A DNA stretch of 64,000 nucleotides from positions 40,832-104,831 of the forward strand of contig QANT01009106.1 in NCBI GenBank assembly GCA_003254885.1, given 5' to 3'. This stretch comes from Purshia tridentata (taxonomy: Eukaryota; Streptophyta; Magnoliopsida; Rosales; Rosaceae). Of this stretch, positions 36,915 through 48,070 are shown one piece after another (position 1 is the first letter of the stretch; every line of letters begins with the position of its first letter). The notes beneath the pieces are model-generated. The model made no database searches. It worked only from the letters and a program-made list of their open reading frames with translations, and was not told the origin of the DNA. The translations under genes and the position numbers were made by a program.

Positions 36915-37762
36915 GGATCCAAGTGTACTCTATCTCTAAGGATATAACATGTACTCCCAAACACTCTAAGGTGCTTTATCTTAGGTTTCTTGCCTTTCCA
37001 TAGCTCATAAGGGTTCTTTTGAGTACCCGACCTAAGATAGACTCTATTAATGATATAGCAAGCCGTATTGACTACTTCTGCCCAGAAGTGCTTAGAAATA
37101 TTTTTGCTATTGAGCATCACCCTAGCCATTTCAATTAGAACACAATTTTTCCTCTCAACAATGCCATTTTGTTGAAGAGTTATTGGGCCTAAAACTTCAT
37201 GTCTAATTCCCAATTGACTACAAAATTCTTCAAATTTGGAGTTTTCAAACTCAGTTCCATGATCTAATCTAATCCTAGAAATAGCAGACAGACTCATCAA
37301 CCCTTCATTTTTCAGCTGTTTGACAATTCTAACAAAGTGTTGAAACGTATTCGACTTCTCTCTAAGAAATTACACCCAAGTGAATCTGGAAAAATCATCC
37401 ACCATGACTAGAACATAGTTCTTTCCCCCAATTGACAAGGTTTGAACTGGACCAACTAAATCAATGTGCATAAGCTCAAGTGTCCTAGAGGTGCCTATGT
37501 CTTTAACCCTTTTGTGAGGTTCTTCGTTTTGTTTGCCCAATTGACATGGACCACAAACAAAAGTATTAGGTTTTCTTATTTTGGGAAGGCCTCTAACTAC
37601 TTCATGCTTAGACAGCTTGTAAAGGTCATGAACATTAATGTATCCAAGTCTTTGATGCCAAAAAGTGCATGTTTCATCTATGGCTCTATTGCAAGTATTA
37701 TCAAGTTTAATAACATTGCAATCAATTATATAGCAATCATCTCTTGACCTTGGAGCATTCAA
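36878..37762 (-). pseudogene. Copia integrase (frameshifted, zinc-finger His lost)
   Basis: The upstream piece (37,762-37,370) has the HHCC zinc finger: WHQRLG with H36, then Y41 where the second His is expected (LGYIN instead of LGHxN), and C70-x2-C73. The first catalytic Asp is in MHIDLVGP (D101). The downstream piece (37,300-36,878) holds the second Asp (RLDHGTEFEN, D13) and Glu (QQNGIVERKN, E49), spaced D-x35-E as required. A frame change in 37,300-37,370 separates the two. The catalytic residues survive, while the altered zinc ligand alone would be expected to impair the protein. Confidence 0.9.
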
Positions 37763-38166
37763 TATTTCATCTCCCTTATTCTACATCCATTCTTTGACAT
37801 GCATACTTTACCTCCCCACTCATCACATAATTGACTTATGCTAAGTAGGTTGGAACTCAAACCCTTTACAAATCTTACATTTGTTAACTTAGGTACACTG
37901 GGTATGTGGATAGCAACCTTACCACTCACAAATGACTTCTCACCACCTACAAAAGTTACAGTTCCACCATCATAGGGAGCTAGTGAAGTAAACACTTCCT
38001 TATCTCCCGTCATAAGTTTGGAGCACCCACAATCTAGGTACCAAACATTCCTTTTAGTGGCTAAAAATGAGGTTAAGGAGACAAAGACAATTTGTTGATT
38101 GCTTCTCAACCCAATTTTGATGTGCATTTGGTTTTGTTTTGAAACTTGGAGCAACAAGTAAGGCAA
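37759..38166 (-). pseudogene. Copia aspartic protease
   Basis: The active-site region reads NVWYLDCGCSKLMTGD at residues 40-55 of this frame. Family members have D-S-G in WxxDSGCSxHMTG; here the Ser is Cys (D45-C46-G47, about 38,026-38,034) and the His is Leu. The flap-side text GTVTFVGGEKS and LSSNLLSISQLCD also fits. A stop separates it from the gag reading upstream and a frame change from integrase downstream. Confidence 0.85.
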
Positions 38167-38229
38167 TTTTGTTTACCTCCTTGAGTAGGTGATTCACTTG
38201 ATCCTGAAGGGTATTATTTTTCTCAATCC

Positions 38230-39911
38230 TAGATTCTTTTTTCCCTTTGAGTTTGTGACAATTTGGTCTAATGTAACCCTTGACATTGCAATGATGACAA
38301 ATAGGGATAAACCTTGGTTTTCTAAGTGAAGAAGGATCAACTTTGAGAGTGACACTAACCGGGGCATGAGTTGACTTAGAGTGAGATGTATTTAAACCAC
38401 TACCAATGAGATTGAGACCATTCTAGTCTCAATGTTCAGATTTGCCCTTGACAAAAGTGGTTTTATTGTGAGTCACACTAGGACCAACCATATCAAAACC
38501 TAAGCTGGTTTTGTCCCCATAAAGCTTTCCTTGCCTAACTATTCTATTTACCATTTCCGCTCCAATGGTAAGTTCCACAATACTCTTATTAGTAATATTA
38601 ACTTCATTTTGAAGATTTTCACTCAAATTCTTATAAGAAATGTTGCTCTCCTTGAGCACCTTGACTTGGCTTTCAAAATTACTCTTCACAACACCTAAAT
38701 TCTCTAGTTTTCCTTTTAGGAGTTCAACCTTCTCATTCAGTTCCAATTTTAGTTCTTTGAGTCTTGAGTTTTCTTCTTTTATGCTAACAGTTTCAATGAA
38801 GAGCTGGTCATAGTTCACACACAGTGCAGAGTATGACTCATCATCTAGAATAGATTCTGAGCCAGACTCACTACTAACTTGATCAATCTCTTTGATTGAT
38901 TCAACAAAAGCAACTTCCTCACCCTTACTCTCGAATGAAGACTCACAATTATGTGAGTGATCACTTTTACTGTCACTCCAAGTGATCTTGATGTTGTTGT
39001 TGGTGAAATTCCTTTTATTGTTAGCACATTCAGCCGCTATGTGACCTATTCCCCCACAGGTGTAAAACTTCACATCTCTCTTGGAATTTCTACCTTCCTT
39101 AAAGTTAGGTTTCCCCTCTTGTTTTCTCTCAAATGATCTTTCTCTTGAGGTTTGAACTTTTGTTCCTTGAAGTTATCACCACTAATCCTAGCCTCTCTTC
39201 CTTTATTTCTAAGGATTCTCTTAAATTTTTTCACAAAAAGGGAAACGTCATTGTCGAAAATAGCTGATTTTTCACTCAAGCTTTCACTCACTTCCTTGAC
39301 ACTTTGTAAGGCTACATCTTTAGATTTCTTCTCATCCATCTCAAGTTCCATCTCAAAAGTCTTAAGTTTTCCTACCAATTTGCCATTTTAAAGTTCATCC
39401 AAGTTTTGAGCCTCTTGGATGGCATGTTTTTTGGATTGGAATCTCTTGGGTAGTGACCTAAGTACTTTTTGGCCAATGGTGGTCTCCTCAAAAAGTTTTC
39501 CTAAGGACATGGCTTCATTTGTAAGAGTTTCTAATCTTCCATAGAAATCTGAAAAAGACTCGATATCTTTCATTCTAATTTTCTCAAACTTTGCATGAAC
39601 CATTTGTAACCTAATCATTTGTAACTTAAGAGACCTCACTTGCTTATCACCCTCATGGACTACCCGAAGTTTGTTCCAAGCTTGTCTAGTTGTGCCACAA
39701 TGTCGAACATGGGCAAATTGTGTAGTAGACAATGCTGTGACAATGGCATTTCTAGCCTTCTTGTTAGAGCTAGAGGCAGTTACTTCAACTGCCATCCACT
39801 TGGACCTAGGCTTAAGTATTTCTACTCCATTTATGACTTTGGTAGGATGAGACCACTCAACAGTAAGAAAGGAGGAGAGTTGTAAGAACTCGAAAGGTTG
39901 TCCTTATCCAT
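38230..39911 (-). pseudogene. Copia gag polyprotein (broken)
   Basis: The likely start is the ATG at 39,911-39,909 (MDKDN), about 60 bp after the primer site. A frame change follows and the reading continues KVINGVEILKPRSKWMAVEV into the capsid-type helical region (QAWNKLRVVHEGD, VRSLKLQMIRLQM, LRSLPKRFQSKKHAIQEA). A stop near 39,385 separates a Lys/Glu-rich segment (39,378-39,070). The first zinc knuckle, near 39,040-39,073, reads F-x2-C-x4-H-x4-C, so its first Cys is lost. A coiled-coil-like, Leu/Glu-rich segment covers about 38,600-38,830. A second knuckle near 38,260-38,300 reads C-x2-C-x4-Y-x4-C, with His replaced by Tyr. Two zinc knuckles are usual in SIRE gag. The region 38,166-38,429 has further stops. 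Confidence 0.85.
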
Positions 39912-39970
39912 CTAAAATAATCAAGCACAAAACTAACCCCAAGACCTCTCGATTTACTTCCAGAGTAGCA

Positions 39971-39981
39971 CTCTGATACCA
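39971..39981 (-). promoter_or_regulatory. Primer-binding site for initiator tRNA-Met
   Basis: On the - strand TGGTATCAGAG stands one base inside the 5' LTR end. It is complementary to the 3' end of plant initiator tRNA-Met, the usual copia primer. Confidence 0.9.
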
Positions 39982-39982
39982 A

Positions 39983-41525
39983 TGGAAGTAAAATAGCGAT
40001 CAGTGATTGAACCCATTCAGACACACTCTAGTTTACATGACATATTCACAACTCAACAAAACACAGTCAGCAAGTATTTCAAATACTCATGAGAGAAGAG
40101 ACAACCTATGCACTCAAGGATCCATCAAAATAGGCATCCTAGTGCTAGCCACAACAACTGTGAGGTGTGTGATGCTAGATTAGATTCAGTTAATCAATTG
40201 AAATATTATCAATCATAAACCAAGGTCTGATAGTATATGACAAAGAGTTAAACACTTGTTCTACATATGCGAAATAAACCCAGCAATCACAAAGAGGAAA
40301 CAATCAAGTTGTTCACCCAAAAAAACTCTAAAGGGTTAAAAAACTGGGGGTCTTATTCGCTGACCGGGCAATCCAATATGTTGAGGTTCAATACAAAGTC
40401 TACATCAGCACACAAGCTCATTTACTTACTCTAAAGCTAAGTAGCAACTAGCATACCCACTTTGTGCAACGATCAACCAACAAGCCCAGAGTCAATTGCG
40501 TCGCTGGCAGCTCAACCTCTAGCTCAACAACTCGCAGCACCCATTTGTAGCTTGCATAAGAATTTTTGGATATGAAAGTGATATGCAATTTTTCGAGTTA
40601 ACAAGATCAACTCCTTCAAACAAACAAGATTTGAAGAAGCCAATACAAACCCAAATCTAAAAACTAGAGTGATGTGTTTATGTTTTTAAAGTAATATAAA
40701 ACCCATACACAAAACCCATTCGGTTTTTAGTCAAAACAAATCAAGAGATGAACACAAGAAAGTTTTCAAAGAAAAACTTTTCAACTCTTGAAAAACAAAA
40801 TACCCATTTGATCTCTTCAAAAGACTCAGCTCAAAAGCTGGACAAAAACTTTCCAAAAAAATGTCAGAGACCAAGAGAATGGAAGGACAACCCGTACCCT
40901 ATAGCAACAGCAGCTCACACACTCACACACTCTTCCACATGCAAACAATCGATAGGCACAAGGCTTAACAAACTTTTTGGACAGCACACAACCGAATATC
41001 CTAAGAGGATTCTATGATGCAGATAAGAAGGGGCTGAGGTATTTTCAGAAGTTTCCTTTTTTAAATGAAAAACAAATTGGAGAAGATGATGAATAGTCAG
41101 GATAAAGAACCATGACAGATGATATGGGCTAGAGAATAAATGAAGAGAGTAAAACCCCATCATAAGATGTCAGAAATTCAAACATGTGTAAACAGCCATG
41201 TAAGAGAATGACCCACACAGAAAACTCACACGTGGGATCACTTAAATACATAAGATAGCATGTGCAGTGCACGTGACAGAAAAGTGCAATGTGTGATAGG
41301 TTAGAGACTAGTCAAAACATACACTATTTTGTAAAAACATGATGTTGCGTGAAATGCATGGCATGGGTAATACCTAAGGCATATGAAATGTAGAACCAGT
41401 TGTGTAGTCTTCATTTCACACTCAGATGGTCCGAACTTAATCTAGAGCTTGTGTGAGGTCCAAATATAAAATGATTACAAGCCGTTTTGTCAAGGAAATT
41501 GCCTATACAAATATTGAACCAAACA
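39983..41525 (-). repeat. 5' LTR of SIRE-type copia element
   Basis: 1,543 bp, TG...CA-bounded (on the + strand TGGAAGTAAAATAG to GAACCAAACA). It aligns along its length with 31,103-32,652, with scattered substitutions and small indels. Transcription of the element would start in this copy and run toward lower coordinates. Short open frames within it are not called. Confidence 0.92.
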
Positions 41526-43494
41526 ATTTCATGAATTCTTAACACCTAAAGTGGTTTATTCGGGCGAGAACGCTAATCCAAACAAGAGAAAATGCTTCCT
41601 TATGTCTTTCTTGTGAACTGGCCACATTTTATTGCAATTTTAAACGGAATTAGATTAACTATGCACCGAAATGATGTTTTCATGTGTTCTTCACAAAAAT
41701 GTGCTTCTTGATGGCTAGAACGCTAATTCAAGCATGAAAAAGTGCTTCTGCATATCTTTCTTGCTAACTGGGCACGTTTTTGTGGAAAATTGGAAAAATA
41801 TGGATAGAATGTGTACCGAACTGATGTTTTCGTTCCTTCTTAACACGAAATGTGCTTTTTTAGGGCTAGAATGCTAATCGGAGCATGAGAAAGTGCTTCC
41901 CCATGTCTTTCTTGCGAACCGATAATTTTTTGGTGCAACCTTAACCAAATTGTACTTAGTGTGCACCTAAATGATTTTTTCGTTCATTCTTCACACCTAA
42001 AGTGGTTCTTTAGGGCTAGCACGCTAATCGAGAGATGAGATAGTGCTTCCTCATCTATTTCTTGCCAACTGGGCACATTTTGATGTAATTTGGACGAAGC
42101 TAGACTGAGTATCCACCCAAAAGACATTTTTTTTCTATCTTAACACGAAATATGCTTCTTTAAGGCTAAAACGCTAATCCAAGCATGAGAAAGTGCCACC
42201 CTATGTCTTTCATGCCAACCAAGCACGTTTTGGTGCAACGTTAACCAAATTGTACTTCGTGCATTCTTAAAGCTTGAAGTTGTTCTATAGGTCTAGAACG
42301 CTAATCGAGACACGAGAAACTACTTGTCCATGTCTTTCTTGCCAACCTGGCACTTTTTTGTGCAATTCGACGAAACTAGTCTTAGAATGCACCGAAATGA
42401 CATTGTATTCCTTCTTAACACGAGATGCACTTCTTGAGGCTAGAACGCTAATCCAAACAAGAAAAAGTGCTTCCCCGTGTCTTTCTTGCCAACCAAGCAC
42501 GTTTTGGTGCAATGTTAACTAAATTTGACTCAATGTGCACTGAAATGATGTATTCGAGCATTCTTAACACCTAAAGTAGTTCGTTTGGGCTGGAACGCTA
42601 ATCCAAAACATGAGAAAGTGGTTCCCCCATGTGTTTCTTGTCAACCGAGCATGTTTTGGTGCAACTTTAACCAAATTGGACCAAGTGTGCACCCAAATGC
42701 CGTATTCGTGCATTTTTGGCACCCAAAGTGGTTCTTTAGGGCTAGAACGCTAATCAAGACATGAAAAAGTGCTTCCTATGTCTTTCTCGCCAATCGGGAA
42801 TGTTTTGGTGTAAATTTAATCAAATATGACTTAGTGTGCACTGAAATGATATATTTGTGAATTCTTAACACCTAAAGTAGTTTTTTTTGGGTAGCACGTT
42901 AATCGAGACATGAGAAAACACTTTCTCATGTCATTCTTGCCAACCAAGAACCTTTTTTGTGCAATTCAGACGAATTTGGATTGAGTATGGACCGAAATGA
43001 CGTATACGTGCATTCTTAACACCTAAAATGGTTCTTATCCAGACATGAGAAAGTGCTTCCTCATGTCTTTCTTGCCAACTAGGCACGTTTTGATACAATT
43101 TAGAGGAAAGTAGACTTAGTATGTACAAAATGACATTTTAGTTCTTTCTTAGCATGAAATATGGTTTTTGAGGTCTAGAACACTAATCCAAGCATGAGAA
43201 CGTGCTTCTTGCAAACCGAGCACGTTTTGGTGAAACTTTAACCAAATTGTACATAGTGTGTACCGAAATTATGTTTATGAATTTTTAACACCTAAAGTGG
43301 TTCACTCGGGCTAGAATGCTAATCTAAACAAGGGAAAGTGCTTCCTCATGTCTTTATTGCCAACCGGGCTTGTTTTGGTGCAATTTAAACGAAATTAGAT
43401 TGAGTATTCACCGAAATGATGTTTTCGTGCGTTCTTGACAAAAAATGTGCTTTTTGAGGGCTAGAATGCTAATCCAAGTATGAGAAAATGCTTC
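41526..43494 (-). repeat. Inverted, diverged satellite array (right part)
   Basis: Continues the array left of the copia element in the same orientation (ATGAATTCTTAACACCTAAAG, TTGCCAACCAAGCACGTTTT and similar). Monomers remain about 145-150 bp long, but their types are mixed. The array ends in mid-monomer at ATGAGAAAATGCTTC, and no further satellite is seen up to 64,000. Confidence 0.88.
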
Positions 43495-44296
43495 CACTAC
43501 TACAAAAAAGATCATATATCAGTAATTTACCAATATATAATGGGTACAAATTTCGAGATAGGATTGCATGATATAAAAGCTCATAGTTTGGATATTGGTT
43601 TTAAACTGATATCTCATGTATCTTTGACATCTGTTTTTCATCTAAATTCAATATCAAATAATCAATATTTTCATTTTCGAATGGATAAAAATAAAAAATC
43701 GATATATTTTCAATGTCTTATATCAATATTTCACTAGCAACTGATATCTTACATATTAATTATATGTGTTATAAGATTAGTAACTAGTATAAATAGAAGT
43801 ATAGACATCAGTATCAAGTAATTGAACTGATATCAATACACCATACAATTACAATTTTGCAATTAAATTCGATATAAAATAGTCTATTTATGCATTCTGG
43901 AATGAAAAAAAAATACAAAACCAATATATATTCAATATATTATACCAGTATATTACCTATAACGGATATCGTAGAGTTTAATTATATGTGTTCTAATATT
44001 AGTAACAGGTATAAATATAGGTATAGACATGGATTTGAAAATTTTGAACTAATATCAATACTCTATACAATTCCCTTTTTTTTTTCCCTTTGTTTAGAAC
44101 TGATTTTGAAGCTATGATTGGTATTAGTTTATGGTAACAAAACTTATATCTATTCTTCATATAATTTCGGTATTAAAAAATGATTTTTTTTTTAAATTTA
44201 GTGATATGTAACACCTGTTTTGATATCGGGTATTTTTTTGAAAACTGAGATAATTGGTTACATCTAGCTATTACATATTTATTTAGTTACATAATT
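43495..44296 (+). mobile_element. CACTA-motif segment with AT-rich repeats
   Basis: Starts with CACTACTACAAAAAAG exactly where the satellite stops. CACTA plus an A-rich extension is the terminal signature of CMC/En-Spm DNA transposons. No transposase reading is visible and I could not find the opposite end; the right side is cut by an LTR-like repeat. Internal AT-rich tandem repeats, described separately, would serve as subterminal repeats. The 3-bp target duplication cannot be tested without the other end. Confidence 0.5.
43603..44100 (+). repeat. 222-bp AT-rich tandem repeat, about three degenerate copies
   Basis: The word AACTGATATC or AACTAATATC recurs at 43,604, 43,825 and 44,047. TTATATGTGTT recurs at about 43,760 and 43,982, and TATAGACAT with the same offset. 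All offsets equal 222 bp. The third copy is partial. Confidence 0.75.
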
Positions 44297-46205
44297 GGTC
44301 ACGTCCCAACCCTTGGGCACGTGAAAAACAACTGAAACTGAAAACTGTTTCCTGAAACTGTGAGCCATGAATATAAAACAATTTACTGAAAACAACTGTA
44401 ATTTCACAAAACCCTTTACATAAAAATCAAAGTGTAAAAACACATTTCTAAAACACTGCTGGTCCCACTAACTCGTTTTCTCTCCACGGCCTCCTCAGTC
44501 TGCTTAATTTGCAAAACAAACCCTGCACCCAACCACAGGTGCATCGGGTTTAAACACAAACCCGGTAAACTCACTAGAGCTCGTATAAGTTAAAACTAAC
44601 TAGAAACCTCAAATTAGAAATTCAATAAAATAATCAAATCACAATCCACCTTAAGCCTCGAATTACAAGCAAACCACCAACCAGCATTCACAATCCTTAA
44701 CTTGGTCACCAATCCTCTAGACCCAATAAATTCACTGTGATTCATAATACCTCATTTATCCACAATTTAACCTCTAAACTGAAAATCACCTTGAAACAAT
44801 CCACAAGATCCTTACTTGGGATTGAACTAGATCTTTCAATAACTTAGAATCCTCAAGCTTCCTTTAGAACCCACTTAATCCTCAATTAATACCCACTGAT
44901 TCTCAAATCTCACTTAATCCTTTAACCTTTAAACTGTCGGCATTTCCAATCCTAATTCCGTACCCCATTGACTAGCAATCAGCAAACAAGCACACAAAGC
45001 AAGCAAGTAATTGAACTGAACTGAAAATTGATTGAACTTAAATTCACTCACTGTGTTCCACACGAAAAGACCGAACTACCCTTCGTGGCTCCTTTGCGCG
45101 GATTCCAAAATCCGGTAGCACGATAGCATCGAAAATACAAATTCCCATGCCGAGTACCTATTAAGACTAGACAACTAACCAAAATAGCAGGGTTTACAAC
45201 AGGTTGTAAAACTACTGAAACGGGTGGGAACCACCACGCATGGTGGCTGCCCGGCCCCGGAAAACACACGTAAACTCAAGGAACTCACCCAAAACTCACC
45301 CACAGGTTCGGGTGGTTGGCCCGAGGCCAAAACACAGAAAGCGGGTCACTGGAACCACCACACGCGGCGGGACCCGCGGTGGTCAACGGGTGGTCAACCT
45401 GCCAAAAACCAAACTCACTCTTAGTAAAAACGGACTACATAACACGTAGAAAAGGTCGAGTGGACCAAAACTCAAACTTGGGTCGAAGCTCAAAAGTGGC
45501 CGGAAACAGCTGAATTTGGCGAAGGAAGCTCGTGGCCTACCTAGCTTCAATCCGCCGCCCGCGGCAGTCCAACCCCTCGACCGACCCACTAGCAAGCTGG
45601 CCTCGACGAGGAGAGAAGGTTTGGGCGGGTGCTTGGCCTTTTTGTCGCCTGAAACGCTGAGATCGCCGCCGTGACTCTCACTGCGCGCATATAGAAGCTC
45701 GAGTTCTGGGCTGCTCTGGGCTGAACGGTGCCCAAGGGGAGGAAGAGGAGGGAGACGTGAGCACGGGAAGCCAAGAACTAGCTTCAACCGCCACCGGACG
45801 CACCCCCACGCGCTGGTGGAAGCTCCGGCTAAAGAATAAGTCGCGAGAGAGAGAGAGGTTTCAGGAGAGAGGAGAGAGAAAGTAAGGAAAAACTGGGTTT
45901 TTGGTCTTTTTAAACACAACTTTTCCAAAATTACAAGTTTGTCCCTCTCTTCACACGTCCGTAACTTCCAAACCGTAGCTCCGTTTGACGCATGCTACGT
46001 GTCTACGAACTTGTGAGAACGAGACCTTTCCAACGGACCCAAGGTCAACGCAAAAACCTTGCTCGAACTAAAAGTCAACTTTTTCTCAAGTTTAAAATCA
46101 ACTTAAAATTTGAAAAACGCCCAAAACGTTTTACCTTTCAAGTAAAATCCTGAAAACCTTTAAAAAAACTTTAAAAAACAACTTTGGAAGGTACGGGGTG
46201 TTACA
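44297..46205 (-). mobile_element. LTR-like repeat, 1.9 kb, probable solo LTR (copy 1)
   Basis: Left end GGTCACGTCCCAACCC, right end GGTACGGGGTGTTACA. The two ends are inverted relatives of each other, as in copies 50,094-52,117 and 55,261-57,282. The body shares CTGAAACTGTGAGCCATGAA, ACCCAACCACAGGTGCA with ACCGGGTTTA-type text, and AACTTCCAAACCGTAGCTCC. On the - strand GTTTAAAAAG (about 45,908-45,917) followed by a CT-rich leader looks like a TATA box and start region, so the sense is probably leftward. No internal protein domain is present. No target duplication is apparent (TAATT left, ATATA right), and the first T of the expected TG appears changed. Confidence 0.75.
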
Positions 46206-46590
46206 ATATAATAAACATCCATTTCATATCAAAAGTCCTCAATTGTCATATATTTCAATATCTCCAAGGACCCAAAAGTTGTCTACATGTTACAAAAATT
46301 AGGGGGAGACCTCTATCCATAACTCCTTCAAATATATCTAAGATAGGCAAATCAATTGAAGACCCTTTACAAGACCTGTATTTTTCTAATTCCCTATTCC
46401 CCTTTACAAAATATGTGTAGGGGAGTTGCCATCTTAATTAATGGATCTAAGTGTTCTAGTTAGATTAATATCCATAAAAATGCACTAAGTTAGCATTCAG
46501 CCATCAATCAAAAGATATCACAATACACTTAATAATCTTAAGGGTAAAAATTCTGTTATTCATGGTCATGACCCTCCCAATATTGATTTT
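46206..46590. other. Unassigned stretch
   Basis: No gene or repeat recognised. AT-rich text with TTAGGGGGAGACC near 46,300. It may include decayed 5' sequence of the LINE fragment that follows. Confidence 0.5.
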
Positions 46591-48070
46591 GTTGCCATGG
46601 GTGACGATGATGGAGTTCACTCTTTGGTTTCTCATGTGTCTGACAGTTTGAATCCTATTTCTCTATGTTCTAATGAGAACTTCCAAATAAGGCTCGTGGG
46701 TTTGATGATGATGATGATGATGGGAATGATGTCCCTCGTTCTGTGGAGCCAATGTCCCTTACCTCTTAATGGGGTTGTCTCCTTGTTTGATCTTCTTTTC
46801 TTATTTTTTCATGATGGGAATCTTGTCCTGGAATGTCAGAGGCGCTAGAGGTCCTAATTTTGTTGGTACTACTAAGAATTTTAGGAAGCTTTATAATTTT
46901 GATGTTCTGGCTATTTTTGAGCCTAGGATAAGTGGTGCTCAAGCTATTAAGGTTGTTACGTCCTTGGAGTTCAGTAATTATTTTATAGTGGATGCCTCCG
47001 AGTTTTCTAGTGGTGTTTGGTTGTTGTAGGACTCTTTTTCTGTCAATGTGCAGGTGGTGGCTTGTTCTAGTCAAACTGTCACTACTTTAGTGACTACGAG
47101 CCAATTATTGTGGTTCCTTTTTATAGTTTATGCTATCCCCATCCTGCTCCTAGACATATGCTTTGGAGTTATTTGGATGGTTTGTTGTCTTCTACATCTA
47201 TCCCTTGGTTAGGTCTAGGAGACTTTAATGATATTATGGATAATATGGAACGAGTGGGTGGTCATCCTATTCTGATGATGGCCCTTTTTCTCAATGGATT
47301 CATAGGAATTCTTTAGTTGATTTAGGGTTCATTGGTCCTAATTTCACTTGGAATAACAAGAGGGATGAGGGTGGTCTTATTTGGAAAAGGTTGGACAGAG
47401 TGTTAAGTTGTATTAGATGGAGGCATCTTTTTCCTGAGGCCTATGTTAGACACCTCCCCAAAGTTAATTCTGATCATTGCCCTATTCTGGTGTGTTTACC
47501 TTCCTCTCATATGCCTAGAAAGAATTTTCTTTCTTTCAGGCTTCAAGCTATGTGGATGCAGCATCCTAGTTTTAAAGGCTTTATTGCTAATACTTTGAAT
47601 TCTCTCTCTAGTCATGCTGTTCAAAAAGTTTAGAATTTGGTGCATGCCATGAAAGATTGGAAAATCACACTGTCTTTGGTTGTTTATTTCAAAGAAAGCG
47701 AAGGCTTCTTGCTAGGTTGAACGGAATTCAAAAGAATTTATGCCAGAGATATAATCCTTATTTGGTTAGACTTGAAAATGACTTGTGCAATGAATTCAAT
47801 CCTTCTTCAGTTTCTCAATTGAGACCTATTGGTCTTTGTAATACTTTGTATAAAATCATTTCTAAGATTGTGGTTTCTAAGTTGAGGCCTATCATGTCTA
47901 AATTGGTCCATCCTAACCAAGTTAGCTTTGTGCCTAGTAGACATATTAGTGATAATATTTTGGTGGCTCAAGAGCTTTTGCAAGTTGACTAAATGCTCTA
48001 AAGGTTATATGGCTTGGAAGATTGATCTTTCCAAAGCCTATGATAGGCTTAAATGGGGTTTCATTACAAC
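46591..48070 (+). mobile_element. L1-type LINE fragment, decayed
   Basis: A second, distinct L1 relative. The end of ORF1 is acidic (GFDDDDDDGNDVPRSVE, ending about 46,770). ORF2 starts at 46,811 (MMGILSWNVRGARGPN) and shows the endonuclease motifs IFEPRISG, GLGDFNDIMDN (near 47,212) and NSDHCPI (near 47,465), then RLLARLNGIQKN. It jumps directly to LRPIGLCNTLYKIISKIVVS (47,820) and KIDLSKAYDRLKWGFI (48,025), so about 150 residues between endonuclease and RT are deleted. The element stops after the first RT motifs and has no poly-A end. Several stops interrupt it. Confidence 0.88.

Larger units (their letters stand above)
31103..41525 (-). mobile_element. Ty1/copia retrotransposon, SIRE/Maximus type, inactive
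   Basis: A 10.4-kb element on the - strand with two LTRs of about 1.55 kb, a tRNA-Met primer site, gag with two zinc-knuckle remnants, protease, integrase, RT-RNase H, an env-like region and polypurine tracts. The order gag-PR-IN-RT-RH marks it as copia. The large size, long LTRs, second knuckle (CHHCNVKGYIRPNC) and third gene after pol point to the SIRE/Maximus lineage. Every gene carries stops or frameshifts. The flanks are both inverted satellite (monomer E-type left, running on to its end on the right) but lack a 5-bp duplication; about 38 bp of the monomer is missing across the insertion. The LTRs differ by eye by several percent, so the insertion is not recent. Confidence 0.93.

Noticed and set aside
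31098-41530. 5-bp target duplication of the copia element
   Set aside because: GTGCA (left) and ATTTC (right) do not match at the inferred LTR ends.
43501-43515. CRISPR-like or bacterial features
   Set aside because: Nothing in the window fits prokaryotic organisation; the repeats are eukaryotic satellite and transposons.
44292-46210. 5-bp target duplication of LTR-like copy 1
   Set aside because: TAATT and ATATA do not match. The left terminal base also seems mutated, so the border is uncertain.
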